A stretch of DNA of 64,000 bases, from positions 62,001 to 126,000 of the forward strand of contig NZ_AHMO02000011.1 in the NCBI RefSeq assembly GCF_000243715.2. Direction: 5' to 3'. The DNA is from Leptospira broomii serovar Hurstbridge str. 5399. Lineage in GTDB: Bacteria; Spirochaetota; Leptospiria; Leptospirales; Leptospiraceae. The notes below the pieces were generated by a model. The model had not been told where the DNA came from. It was given only the letters and a program-made list of their open reading frames with translations, and did no database searches. The position numbers were made by a program, and so were the translations under genes. Of the stretch, positions 56,658-64,000 are shown piece after piece. How positions within the stretch are numbered: position 1 is the stretch's first letter; each line of letters opens with the position of its first letter.

Positions 56658-56963
56658 TTAAGATTGAAACTTAAGAGATTCTTCCCGAAGTTTCTTGTTA
56701 GCAAGTTCCAACTCTTTGATTCGATTCATTGCAGAAATGAGTTCATCTCTAGAAAGATTTGTAACGACCGAGGTTGCGTCAAACGCCTCCCTTACGTCTT
56801 TCAATTCTTGTCCGGAATATTGAATAATCGTTTCGTACATTCTTATAATTTCATCAGCGTTTTCTAATTCCTGTTCGTTCAGTCGCAGGACTTTTTCGTA
56901 GCCCTTGATAATGTCGTTCTGGATTTTTATTTTTTTCTTTAGTTCCTCTATGGATTCGCTCAT
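56658..56963 (-). CDS. Small coiled-coil protein of the partner-switch operon
   Basis: 101 aa from the second ATG (56963), because AGGAG is seven bases before it and only one base before the upstream ATG at 56969. Nearly all helical heptads: ELKKKIKIQNDIIKGYEKVLRLNEQELENADEII..., rich in Glu/Lys/Leu. No catalytic motif. It lies nine bases ahead of the GAF-SpoIIE gene and so is likely co-expressed; it may mediate dimerisation or tether the switch. Function unknown. Confidence 0.7.
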   Translation of the reverse strand: MSESIEELKKKIKIQNDIIKGYEKVLRLNEQELENADEIIRMYETIIQYSGQELKDVREAFDATSVVTNLSRDELISAMNRIKELELANKKLREESLKFQS

Positions 56964-56987
56964 CCACATGCTCCTAACAATTATCTA

Positions 56988-56993
56988 TTGACA
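56988..56993 (+). promoter_or_regulatory. -35 element candidate for tRNA-Ala
   Basis: Perfect TTGACA, 31 bases ahead of the tRNA. No good -10 hexamer is found at the expected spacing, so the promoter is only tentative. Confidence 0.3.
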
Positions 56994-57024
56994 GTACGAC
57001 CTCTCATGGGATCGTGGGGCCCGA

Positions 57025-57097
<73 letters not shown>

Positions 57098-57162
57098 GCG
57101 CCTTCCCAATTCTCCTATAACTACTTACGTTTCACAATCACTGTCAATATCTTTTGAGACCG

Positions 57163-57849
57163 ATGAACGATAACCATTGGAGTTTTACTAGTAAAGGAAC
57201 CCCTAAAGGAGAAGAAATTCTCTGGATCAGGGACAGTTGGAATCTGTCTTTTTCTTCGAAAGAGCCGAATTCACCCGATGGTTCTTACTTAACTTTTGCC
57301 GTTCCCCCTAAGAATTCGGGAACGGAGACTTTCGACGAGCTATTTGCGTACGTCTCCTCCAGAAAACGAAAAGTAAATTTAGTTGCGGAAGGTTTCTCTG
57401 CGAGATTTGCATGGGAACTCGCATTAAAAAAAAAGGAATCGATTCAATCTCTTTTTTTACTCTTTCCAAACCCTAGTCCGATCTCCGGATTCGCTCTGCC
57501 GATTTTGGAGAAGGCAGATTGGATTCTAAAAAATCTAAGCCTTCTGCCGCGATTTATAACCAACCCGTTTTCACTGGATAAAATTCTTTCTCAGTTTGAT
57601 AAGAACGATGTCTATGAATTCGAAGTTTCCATGTTTTTGGGAATTCTACTACCCAGAACCGTCGGGCAACTTTCAGCTCAGGCGGAACCTCTCTCTCGGC
57701 TGTCTAAGAGGACTCAAATTTATCGTTGGGAGACCAGAAATCCTAGATTTTCCGAACCGGACATGCATAAGTTGAATAAAATCCTGGAGTTGTTCTGGAA
57801 TAATAGTGGGCAAAAACGGTCTAAGTCTAGGATTAAGACTAAATTCTAA
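57163..57849 (+). CDS. Degenerate alpha/beta-hydrolase-like protein, function unknown
   Basis: 228 aa from ATG 57163; a TTG three codons upstream (57154) is an alternative. A segment VNLVAEGFSARFAWELALKK (about 70-89) resembles the nucleophile elbow of alpha/beta hydrolases (GFSA in place of GxSxG), followed by IQSLFLLFP. Without a clear second glycine or a catalytic His it may not be an enzyme. Six bases before def, so probably co-expressed with it. Basic C-terminus (KRSKSRIKTK). Unknown function. Confidence 0.6.
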   Translation: MNDNHWSFTSKGTPKGEEILWIRDSWNLSFSSKEPNSPDGSYLTFAVPPKNSGTETFDELFAYVSSRKRKVNLVAEGFSARFAWELALKKKESIQSLFLLFPNPSPISGFALPILEKADWILKNLSLLPRFITNPFSLDKILSQFDKNDVYEFEVSMFLGILLPRTVGQLSAQAEPLSRLSKRTQIYRWETRNPRFSEPDMHKLNKILELFWNNSGQKRSKSRIKTKF

Positions 57850-57855
57850 ATTCAT

Positions 57856-58392
57856 ATGTCCATTCGTAAAATTCTTAAGATAGGCGATCCAATACTTCGT
57901 AAAATTAGCGAGCCGGTGCATCCTGACGAACTACAAACCAAGGAGTTTAAAAAGCTCGTTAAAGATATGTTCGATACGATGCGACATGCGGAGGGAGTCG
58001 GTCTGGCGGCTCCTCAGATCGGTATTCTTAAACAAATGGTCGTCGTGGGTACGGATCCAAAGGAAGATTATCCCGAAAGTTCCCGTGTTCCGGAGCGAGT
58101 GATTCTGAATCCGGAGATTACCCCTTTGGTCGAATCAGTCGATGGGAATTGGGAAGGGTGCCTTTCCGTTCCCGGAATGAGGGGCTTTGTGGAAAGGCCG
58201 AATAAAATTCGAGTCATATGGATGGATGAAAAAGGAAACCGGCACGAAGAAGTGTTGCAAGGCTATGAAGCCATCGTTTTCCAGCATGAGTGTGACCATT
58301 TAAAGGGCGTTTTGTACGTAGATCGTTTAAAAAGTACCAAACTTTTCGGTTTTAACGATTCTATGGAATTGACAGGTCCGATCCTAGACTGA
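57856..58392 (+). CDS. def: Peptide deformylase
   Basis: 178 aa. All three motifs: [10 protein letters not shown] (47-56), EGCLSVPG (about 102-109, metal Cys), and QHECDHLKG (about 142-150, HExxH-type with the two metal His). Removes the N-formyl group of nascent proteins. Conserved [12 protein letters not shown] start. The Cys in HECDH instead of the more common HExDH residues is seen in spirochete deformylases. It follows the hydrolase-like gene by six bases and precedes the RND pump by 37 bases. Confidence 0.96.
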   Translation: MSIRKILKIGDPILRKISEPVHPDELQTKEFKKLVKDMFDTMRHAEGVGLAAPQIGILKQMVVVGTDPKEDYPESSRVPERVILNPEITPLVESVDGNWEGCLSVPGMRGFVERPNKIRVIWMDEKGNRHEEVLQGYEAIVFQHECDHLKGVLYVDRLKSTKLFGFNDSMELTGPILD

Positions 58393-58429
58393 TCATTCGT
58401 CTTTCAAGCCAACCTAGACGGGGTTCTCC

Positions 58430-61400
58430 ATGAAAACTATTCTAGAATATTTTCTATCGAAGAGTATCTTCGTCAATCTTCTCACATTCCTTATCATCAT
58501 GTTCGGCGGATTGACCGCCGTTTTGATGAACCGGGAAGCATTTCCTAATATCAATTTCGATATTGTTTCAATTTCTACTTTGTATCCGGGGGCTTCCCCT
58601 CAAGAAGTCGAGAAATTGGTCACAAATCCTTTGGAAAAAGCGATCAAGGAAGTGGACGGAATCAAAGAATATAGATCCACTTCGATCGAGGGCAGGTCCG
58701 GCATTGTCGTCACTCTCGATCCGGATGCAAAGGATTCTCAGAAAGTCGTAGACGATATTAAATCCGCAATCGACCGAGTGGAGGATACACCGGAGGATGC
58801 GGAAGATCCGATTGTAACAGAGATCACGACTGCGAGAACTCCGGTTATCGAAGTATCCGTAACTTTGAAAAACGACGACGGTTCCGTAGAATCCGAGAAG
58901 AAATTAAAAGCCCATGCAAAAATCGTAGAGCAATCCCTGCTCGATATTTCTGGAGTAGCCAAAGTCGTACGTCGCGGATGGAGAGACACCGAAATGCAGG
59001 TGGATCTGAATCCTAGCGGTTTGAATAGCCGTTATTTGACCGGCCAAGACGTAATAAATGCATTACGAAATCGAAATGTGAATGTACCTGGAGGAAATGT
59101 AACCGGTTCCGAAAATGAAATCATTCTTCGAACGGTGGGAGAATTCGATACCCCGGACGAGATCTCCAGAGTGCATGTCAGAGGTAACGAGATCGGATAT
59201 GCGATTCGAGTTCAGGACGTATCTAAAGTAACGGAAGGGTTGAAAGAAGCCGATTATTTGGAAAATGTGAACGGGAAAAAAACCGTCGCATTGACGGTTC
59301 TAAAACGACAAAGCTCGGATGCGATCAAGGTCGTGGACGACGTGAAGAATACCGTCGAAAAATTCCGGCAAAGCAATAAAGAATTCGAATATGCCTTCGT
59401 AAACGATTTATCCAAGTACATTCGCCGTCGATTGAACGTACTTATATCGAACGCAGGTTTCGGAATGGTTTTAGTCACGGCTTCCCTTTTCTTCTTTTTA
59501 GGCTGGAGAGTCGCATTAATGACTGCACTCGGAATTCCTGTCTCTTTCGGCGCGACGTTCATCTTGATGAATTATTTCGGACTAACCTTGAATTTGATTT
59601 CGATGTTCGGTTTAGTGTTGGTCGTCGGAATACTCGTCGATGACGCCATTATTATTTGTGAGAACGTTTACAGGTATATAGAAGAGGGTCTTCCCCCGTA
59701 CGAAGCTACGTTAAAGGGTACCTTGGAAGTGGTTTCCCCGGTTACAGCAACGGTTACTACGACTATCGCCGCATTTGCACCGATGTTATTCATGTCGGGA
59801 ATCTTCGGAAAATTCGTTTATAGTATCCCTTTAGTCGTAATCATCGCACTTTGCGCCTCCCTTTCCGAAGCGTTTTTTATTTTGCCCAATCACTTATACG
59901 ATATTAATAAGAGACATGTTAAAACGGGTGAAATCAAAGGAGAATCGGGCTGGTTCGCTAGATTTCGTAATACGAAATATATTCCTGTTTTAAAGTTTTC
60001 ACTCGCCCACCCTTGGGCCATGACTTTCGGAATCGTCGGGCTTCTAATAGTAAGTTTTATCGTTCTTGCAAATTATCCGCGATTTAAATTATTCCCCGGT
60101 TCGGTAGATCAGTTTTACGTTAAAATCACAGCCAAGACTGGAGCCAGCTTGTCGGAAACGTATCGTTACCTAAAGGTGATCGAAAAGGAAATCGCGAAAA
60201 TTCCTCCTGAAGATTTAGAAAATTTTGCTACAAGAGTCGGGATCATTCAGGCAAATCCGAACGATCCATTCACAAAACGTGGAAAACATTTTGGAATGAC
60301 GATGGCCTACCTAACTGCGGAAGAGAATCGTAAAAAATGCCATAAGACGGACGATATCATAAGGCGATTGCGAAAAAAGACTCTCTGGCTCCTGAACGAC
60401 GAATCCCGTAAAATCGAAGAAGGACGGATCAAAAAAGAATCTGCTGATAAGAAGGATGAATGCGATGTCGATGAGCCGGCGGTGATTCCCGAAGAATTCG
60501 CCTCCTTACGTGGAAAGTTAGTCGCCCTTGAATACGAAAAGCTTTCCGGAGGACCCCCCGTCGGAAAACCGATCGCGATCGAAATTCGCGGCGACGAATA
60601 TGATACTCTTTCGAAAATCGCAGCCGAATACAAAGAAGTCTTGGGAAAAGTGAACGGGGTCACCGATATCGCCGATGATTTTAACGAAGGAAAAGACGAG
60701 GTTCGGATCAAGGTAAGCGAATCCCTTGCCTCGACTGCAGGCGTTTCAGTGAGTCGAGTTGCGCAGGCTATCAATACCGCCTTTCAAGGAACAGTCGCTA
60801 CGAAGATCAAGCGTACCGACGAGGAGGTGGAGGTAAAGGTCCGCTTTCCCGAATCCTATCGTCAATCCGTTGGCAGCTTGAATCATGTATATGTTTCGAA
60901 TTTGCAAGGAAAAATGATCCCCGTTTCAAGGCTCATCACGATACAAAAAAATCCGGGCTTCTCCAATATCAATCATTTGGATGGGAAACGAGTTATGACC
61001 GTTTCCGCAAATCTAGCTTCCGGTAAAAATACGAATCCGAGTAAGGCCAACTCGGAGAGTAAGAAATTGGCTGATGCCCGTAAGATTCTGGAAAAGTATC
61101 CGGGATATACAGTACGTTTCGGAGGAGAGAATAAGGATACGGACGATTCGTTTAAATCTTTGGGACTCGCTTTTGCAGCTGCCTTTCTGATTATTTATAT
61201 CATACTCGCTTCCTTATTCGGGTCTTTATTGCAGCCTTTGGTCGTAGTAAGTGCGATTCCATTTTCGTTTATCGGAGTCATCCTTGCTTTCGTTTCTCAC
61301 GGAGAATATTTCGGGTTCTTGGCATTTCTCGGAATCGTTGGTCTTTCCGGAGTCGTAGTTAACGATTCGATCGTGCTCGTGGATTTTGCTAACTCTCTCC

Positions 61401-61753
61401 GGAAGAATAACCCAAACAAAGATATTATAGAAGTTCTTCTGGAAACTGGAAATTTACGACTTCGAGCTGTCATTTTAACTACGGTAACGACCGTTCTGGG
61501 ATTACTTCCCACTGCGTACGGAATCGGAGGATTCGATCCATTTTTGGTTCCAATGGCTTTGGCATTTGGCTGGGGACTAGCTTTTGCGAGCTTAGTCACG
61601 TTAGTCATGGTTCCGGTATTTTATCTGCATTTATATCGGTACCAGACTTGGTTTAGCGGTCTGTCGGATCGAATTTGGAGTGCAAAACCGAAATCGATAA
61701 CGTATTCATTCGAATCTTCCCCGATCCCTCAAAAGCAAAAGAAGAAAAAATAG
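58430..61753 (+). CDS. Orphan AcrB/MdtB-like RND efflux permease
   Basis: 1107 aa inner-membrane pump with 12 predicted helices and two large periplasmic loops. N-terminal [53 protein letters not shown] (about 37-65) typical of the hydrophobe/amphiphile-type RND; the helix-4 acidic pair [13 protein letters not shown] (about 404-416). The second loop contains an unusually Lys/Glu-rich insert (about 640-700). No adaptor or TolC partner gene is next to it, so partners must be elsewhere. Substrate unknown; C-terminal tail PQKQKKKK. Confidence 0.88.
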   Translation: MKTILEYFLSKSIFVNLLTFLIIMFGGLTAVLMNREAFPNINFDIVSISTLYPGASPQEVEKLVTNPLEKAIKEVDGIKEYRSTSIEGRSGIVVTLDPDAKDSQKVVDDIKSAIDRVEDTPEDAEDPIVTEITTARTPVIEVSVTLKNDDGSVESEKKLKAHAKIVEQSLLDISGVAKVVRRGWRDTEMQVDLNPSGLNSRYLTGQDVINALRNRNVNVPGGNVTGSENEIILRTVGEFDTPDEISRVHVRGNEIGYAIRVQDVSKVTEGLKEADYLENVNGKKTVALTVLKRQSSDAIKVVDDVKNTVEKFRQSNKEFEYAFVNDLSKYIRRRLNVLISNAGFGMVLVTASLFFFLGWRVALMTALGIPVSFGATFILMNYFGLTLNLISMFGLVLVVGILVDDAIIICENVYRYIEEGLPPYEATLKGTLEVVSPVTATVTTTIAAFAPMLFMSGIFGKFVYSIPLVVIIALCASLSEAFFILPNHLYDINKRHVKTGEIKGESGWFARFRNTKYIPVLKFSLAHPWAMTFGIVGLLIVSFIVLANYPRFKLFPGSVDQFYVKITAKTGASLSETYRYLKVIEKEIAKIPPEDLENFATRVGIIQANPNDPFTKRGKHFGMTMAYLTAEENRKKCHKTDDIIRRLRKKTLWLLNDESRKIEEGRIKKESADKKDECDVDEPAVIPEEFASLRGKLVALEYEKLSGGPPVGKPIAIEIRGDEYDTLSKIAAEYKEVLGKVNGVTDIADDFNEGKDEVRIKVSESLASTAGVSVSRVAQAINTAFQGTVATKIKRTDEEVEVKVRFPESYRQSVGSLNHVYVSNLQGKMIPVSRLITIQKNPGFSNINHLDGKRVMTVSANLASGKNTNPSKANSESKKLADARKILEKYPGYTVRFGGENKDTDDSFKSLGLAFAAAFLIIYIILASLFGSLLQPLVVVSAIPFSFIGVILAFVSHGEYFGFLAFLGIVGLSGVVVNDSIVLVDFANSLRKNNPNKDIIEVLLETGNLRLRAVILTTVTTVLGLLPTAYGIGGFDPFLVPMALAFGWGLAFASLVTLVMVPVFYLHLYRYQTWFSGLSDRIWSAKPKSITYSFESSPIPQKQKKKK

Positions 61754-61994
61754 AGGGTTTCTATAAAACTTTCTCGAAGTAACTATTTTTCCAGTTTCAT
61801 TTCGTGGGTTCTCTTTCTCCCCAACGATGAGAATATCGGTAGGAAGCGATTCCGGGGCATTATCTATTCCATGTAATCGCAATCTCAGTAGAAAACATAT
61901 TTTAATAGTCATTCGCCTTTCCTACAATGCATAAATACATACTAGAAAAGGGTATAGAGAAACTCGTCGCCGGCTCGGTCTTACTTGGTAACGC

Positions 61995-63191
61995 TTAATC
62001 TTGCCGATCGTTTAATATTTCCGGAACTGTGACGAATTTATAGCCTTTATCCAGCATCGCTTGGATAAAATCGGGCAAAATATAGATTAATTTCTCTGTC
62101 TGTCTAGGCGATCCTAAATGCATCAGTATGATTGCACCGTTCATTCCGTTCTTGTCGGATTGCTCCCAGCGATAAAGAAAATCCAGCATCTCTTGTTTGG
62201 TTTTATAATGCGGATTTTGAATTAGTTTTGTTTTTCCGTTGGAATCCTTTCTCGCGACGTATTTCTTATAAACGAAATCGGGAACATCCAGCGACCCTAC
62301 GGAATTATTGCTCCAGAAAATGTGATTTTCATATCCGTAGTTCGCATACGTATCCAGCAGAATTGGATCGACTGCTCCGTACGGTAGACGATAGTATTTC
62401 GTCAACTCGGCTCCGGTTAGAATCCGAAACTTTTCTTCGACTGTTCTCATTTCTTCGAGTAAATCGTTGAGATCGGGAATTTCATCGTTCACGTAGCTGA
62501 GCAAGGCTCGTTTTCGCAGCGAAGGTTCCCTTAAACTACGCGGGAGATTATAGTGGCTCCATGTATGGTTTCCAAACACTACCCTTCCCTTTAAGGCGAC
62601 GAGTTTTTTTAAGTAATGAATGTTCGTTTTGGAAAAAAGAGAACCGCCTTTCTTTGCGGGATTTTCGTTCGAGACGAATAATGTAACTTTAATCGGAAAA
62701 CGACTCATAAACTCATAGAGAATTTGTAAATCTTCTCCCGTGCCTAGATCGAAAGTAAGAGCAATTTCTTTGAATTTTACGTTCCCTCGAGTGATATTCT
62801 TTCCGATTCCTTTCGTCGGTAGGGATTGATTTAGAATTTGGAGATTTTTTTCCACTTCTTCGTGTAAATCCCCTTCGGGAACGTCGTCAAGTAACGAGGA
62901 TTTAAATCGTAAAACCTCCTCTTCTCTCTGTTGTTCGTCTAGGCGAAGACTCGTAATGTCTTCGGAAAGAACCGAGATGACTTTATTCTGTTTTTCGACG
63001 GTAGTTTGGAGCGAGTCGAGTCTGCGCGCCAAAGCAAAAACTGTCGTAACGATCAAAATTAAAAAGAAAAGTCCGGAAGACGCTAATCTTATCGTACGAA
63101 ATTTCCTCTCCAAAACTTCGGACTGAATTCCAGTGTCTTGGATTTCCTTAATCGTTTTTGAAAGAACAGACGATTCTTCTTCGCTAAGCAT
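61995..63191 (-). CDS. Membrane-anchored polysaccharide deacetylase-like protein
   Basis: 398 aa. N-terminal cytoplasmic region, one transmembrane helix (about 36-55), coiled-coil (about 57-98), then a NodB-fold domain from about 140. Motif 1 reads TFDLG (146-150) instead of TFDDG, so the metal-binding Asp is replaced by Leu. Motif 2 GNHTWSH (207-213) keeps both His. Motif 3 is RLPYG (268-272) and the later motif ILMHLG is present. It may de-N-acetylate peptidoglycan or a surface glycan, but the altered motif leaves catalysis in doubt. The gap 61754-61994 shows no clear terminator. Confidence 0.8.
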   Translation of the reverse strand: MLSEEESSVLSKTIKEIQDTGIQSEVLERKFRTIRLASSGLFFLILIVTTVFALARRLDSLQTTVEKQNKVISVLSEDITSLRLDEQQREEEVLRFKSSLLDDVPEGDLHEEVEKNLQILNQSLPTKGIGKNITRGNVKFKEIALTFDLGTGEDLQILYEFMSRFPIKVTLFVSNENPAKKGGSLFSKTNIHYLKKLVALKGRVVFGNHTWSHYNLPRSLREPSLRKRALLSYVNDEIPDLNDLLEEMRTVEEKFRILTGAELTKYYRLPYGAVDPILLDTYANYGYENHIFWSNNSVGSLDVPDFVYKKYVARKDSNGKTKLIQNPHYKTKQEMLDFLYRWEQSDKNGMNGAIILMHLGSPRQTEKLIYILPDFIQAMLDKGYKFVTVPEILNDRQD

Positions 63192-63206
63192 AGATATATT
63201 GTCCGA

Positions 63207-64000
63207 TTAACTGATCAGACGGAGGAATTTTCCCTTTTTCCCTTGTCGAATCAAGTACTCTCTGCCCCGTGCCAGAGTAAATTTCTCGTCCCCGAGTTTC
63301 TCCTCATTGACATAAATTCCTCCTGACTTAATAATTCTTCTTCCTTCGGAAACGGAGGGAATAAAGCTTAACTTGGCTAGAACCCAAACTAATTGGGGCG
63401 TTTCCGATTCCGAAAAAAATTCCTGCCCAAGTTCTGTGACCGTAATATCTTCGGGAATCGCTCTGGATTTAGGATTGTGGATCTTGTTCCATTCCTCGAT
63501 CGCTTCAGAATTCCTTTCTGCAGGAGAAAATTGATCCATAATCAATTTCGCCAATTCGGTTTTTACTTCTTTCGGATGCAGATTTCCGGATTCCATCCCT
63601 TTCTTTCTTTCGGAAACTTGATCCAGGGGGAGATCCGTCAGCAATTCGTAATAATTCCACATAAGATCGTCGGATATGGACATCAATTTCCCGAACATAT
63701 CTATCGGTTCTTCAGTAATTCCTACATAGTTTCCGAGAGATTTGGACATTTTTTTTACGCCGTCCAATCCGACTAATAACGGAACGGTCAATACGCATTG
63801 CGGCTCCTTACCGTATTCACGCTGTAAGTCGCGTCCCACTAGAAGATTGAATTTTTGATCGGTTCCCCCCAGCTCCACATCGGATTCCATTTCTACCGAG
63901 TCATAACCCTGAACTAACGGATATAAAAATTCTATTAGGGAAATGGACTGGCCGGATTTGTATCTCTTGCTAAAATCATCTCTCTCCAATAATCGGGCCA
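63207..64000 (-). CDS. tyrS: Tyrosyl-tRNA synthetase, C-terminal part (runs off the window)
   Basis: The gene enters from the right edge and is 5'-truncated; about 264 residues are visible. Class I synthetase with tyrosine-binding [38 protein letters not shown], the KMSKS loop [12 protein letters not shown] (near 63740), an alpha-helical anticodon domain, and a C-terminal S4 domain ending [10 protein letters not shown]. The apparent internal start at 63989 is a Leu codon within the frame, which stays open to the window end (preceding residues ARL). 15 bases separate it from the deacetylase start. Confidence 0.95.
   Translation of the reverse strand, partial: ARLLERDDFSKRYKSGQSISLIEFLYPLVQGYDSVEMESDVELGGTDQKFNLLVGRDLQREYGKEPQCVLTVPLLVGLDGVKKMSKSLGNYVGITEEPIDMFGKLMSISDDLMWNYYELLTDLPLDQVSERKKGMESGNLHPKEVKTELAKLIMDQFSPAERNSEAIEEWNKIHNPKSRAIPEDITVTELGQEFFSESETPQLVWVLAKLSFIPSVSEGRRIIKSGGIYVNEEKLGDEKFTLARGREYLIRQGKKGKFLRLIS

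Overview
The window looks like chromosomal DNA of a spirochete of the Leptospira type. The evidence is two spirochete FlaB-type flagellins, a double-membrane/LPS toolkit (Kdo and heptose synthesis, LptA-like, LptB and LptC proteins), a CusCBA metal pump, a chemotaxis operon and frequent TTG starts, at a GC content estimated by eye in the mid-40s percent. I see no insertion sequence, prophage, integrase or CRISPR array. The gene order reads as ordinary chromosome.

Region 1 (1-18061, minus strand) is a very tightly packed gene train. rfaE1-rfaE2 (heptose activation) come first. A short gap with a hairpin follows, then pyrG-kdsA-lptC-lptA-like-lptB-rpoN-hprK-HPr-ntrY-ntrX-UDG-like-priA-fmt-PASTA protein-rpe. 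From pyrG onward every junction is an overlap or a gap of 7 bases or fewer, so envelope synthesis, sigma-54/two-component control, an HPr/HPr-kinase switch and DNA-restart/translation genes are probably co-transcribed.

Region 2 (18119-24946) holds a Lon-N domain protein, an operon of cobalamin adenosyltransferase, peptide transporter and NlpC/P60 hydrolase, a flagellin with a long structured leader, a beta-CASP metallo-hydrolase and a small secreted protein.

Region 3 (25063-31631) is a cusCBA copper/silver-type efflux operon preceded by a small Cys-containing exported protein. Region 4 (31725-37130) has a PHP-domain membrane protein, a GT2 and a GT39 glycosyltransferase, and a second flagellin divergent from ispH.

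Region 5 (38075-48487, minus) is a complete chemotaxis operon (cheA-cheW-MCP-cheR/B-cheY). It ends in two tandem, mutually homologous, atypical histidine-kinase-like proteins, which are the least conventional element here. One carries a PilZ-like domain, and both have degenerate receiver and kinase motifs.

Region 6 (48896-53302) is an acyl-CoA carboxylase pair. Region 7 (53537-56963) is a STAS / GAF-SpoIIE-ATPase / coiled-coil partner-switching module. Region 8 (57025-64000) has tRNA-Ala(GGC), a degenerate hydrolase-like protein, def, an orphan RND pump, a polysaccharide deacetylase with an altered metal motif, and the 3' part of tyrS.

The main points for follow-up are: the tandem atypical kinases; GGA-in-loop hairpins in both flagellin leaders, which resemble CsrA sites; PriA lacking one zinc site; and a UDG-fold protein that keeps its Fe-S cysteines but lacks the catalytic motifs. 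All domain calls come from reading the sequence; no database search was run.
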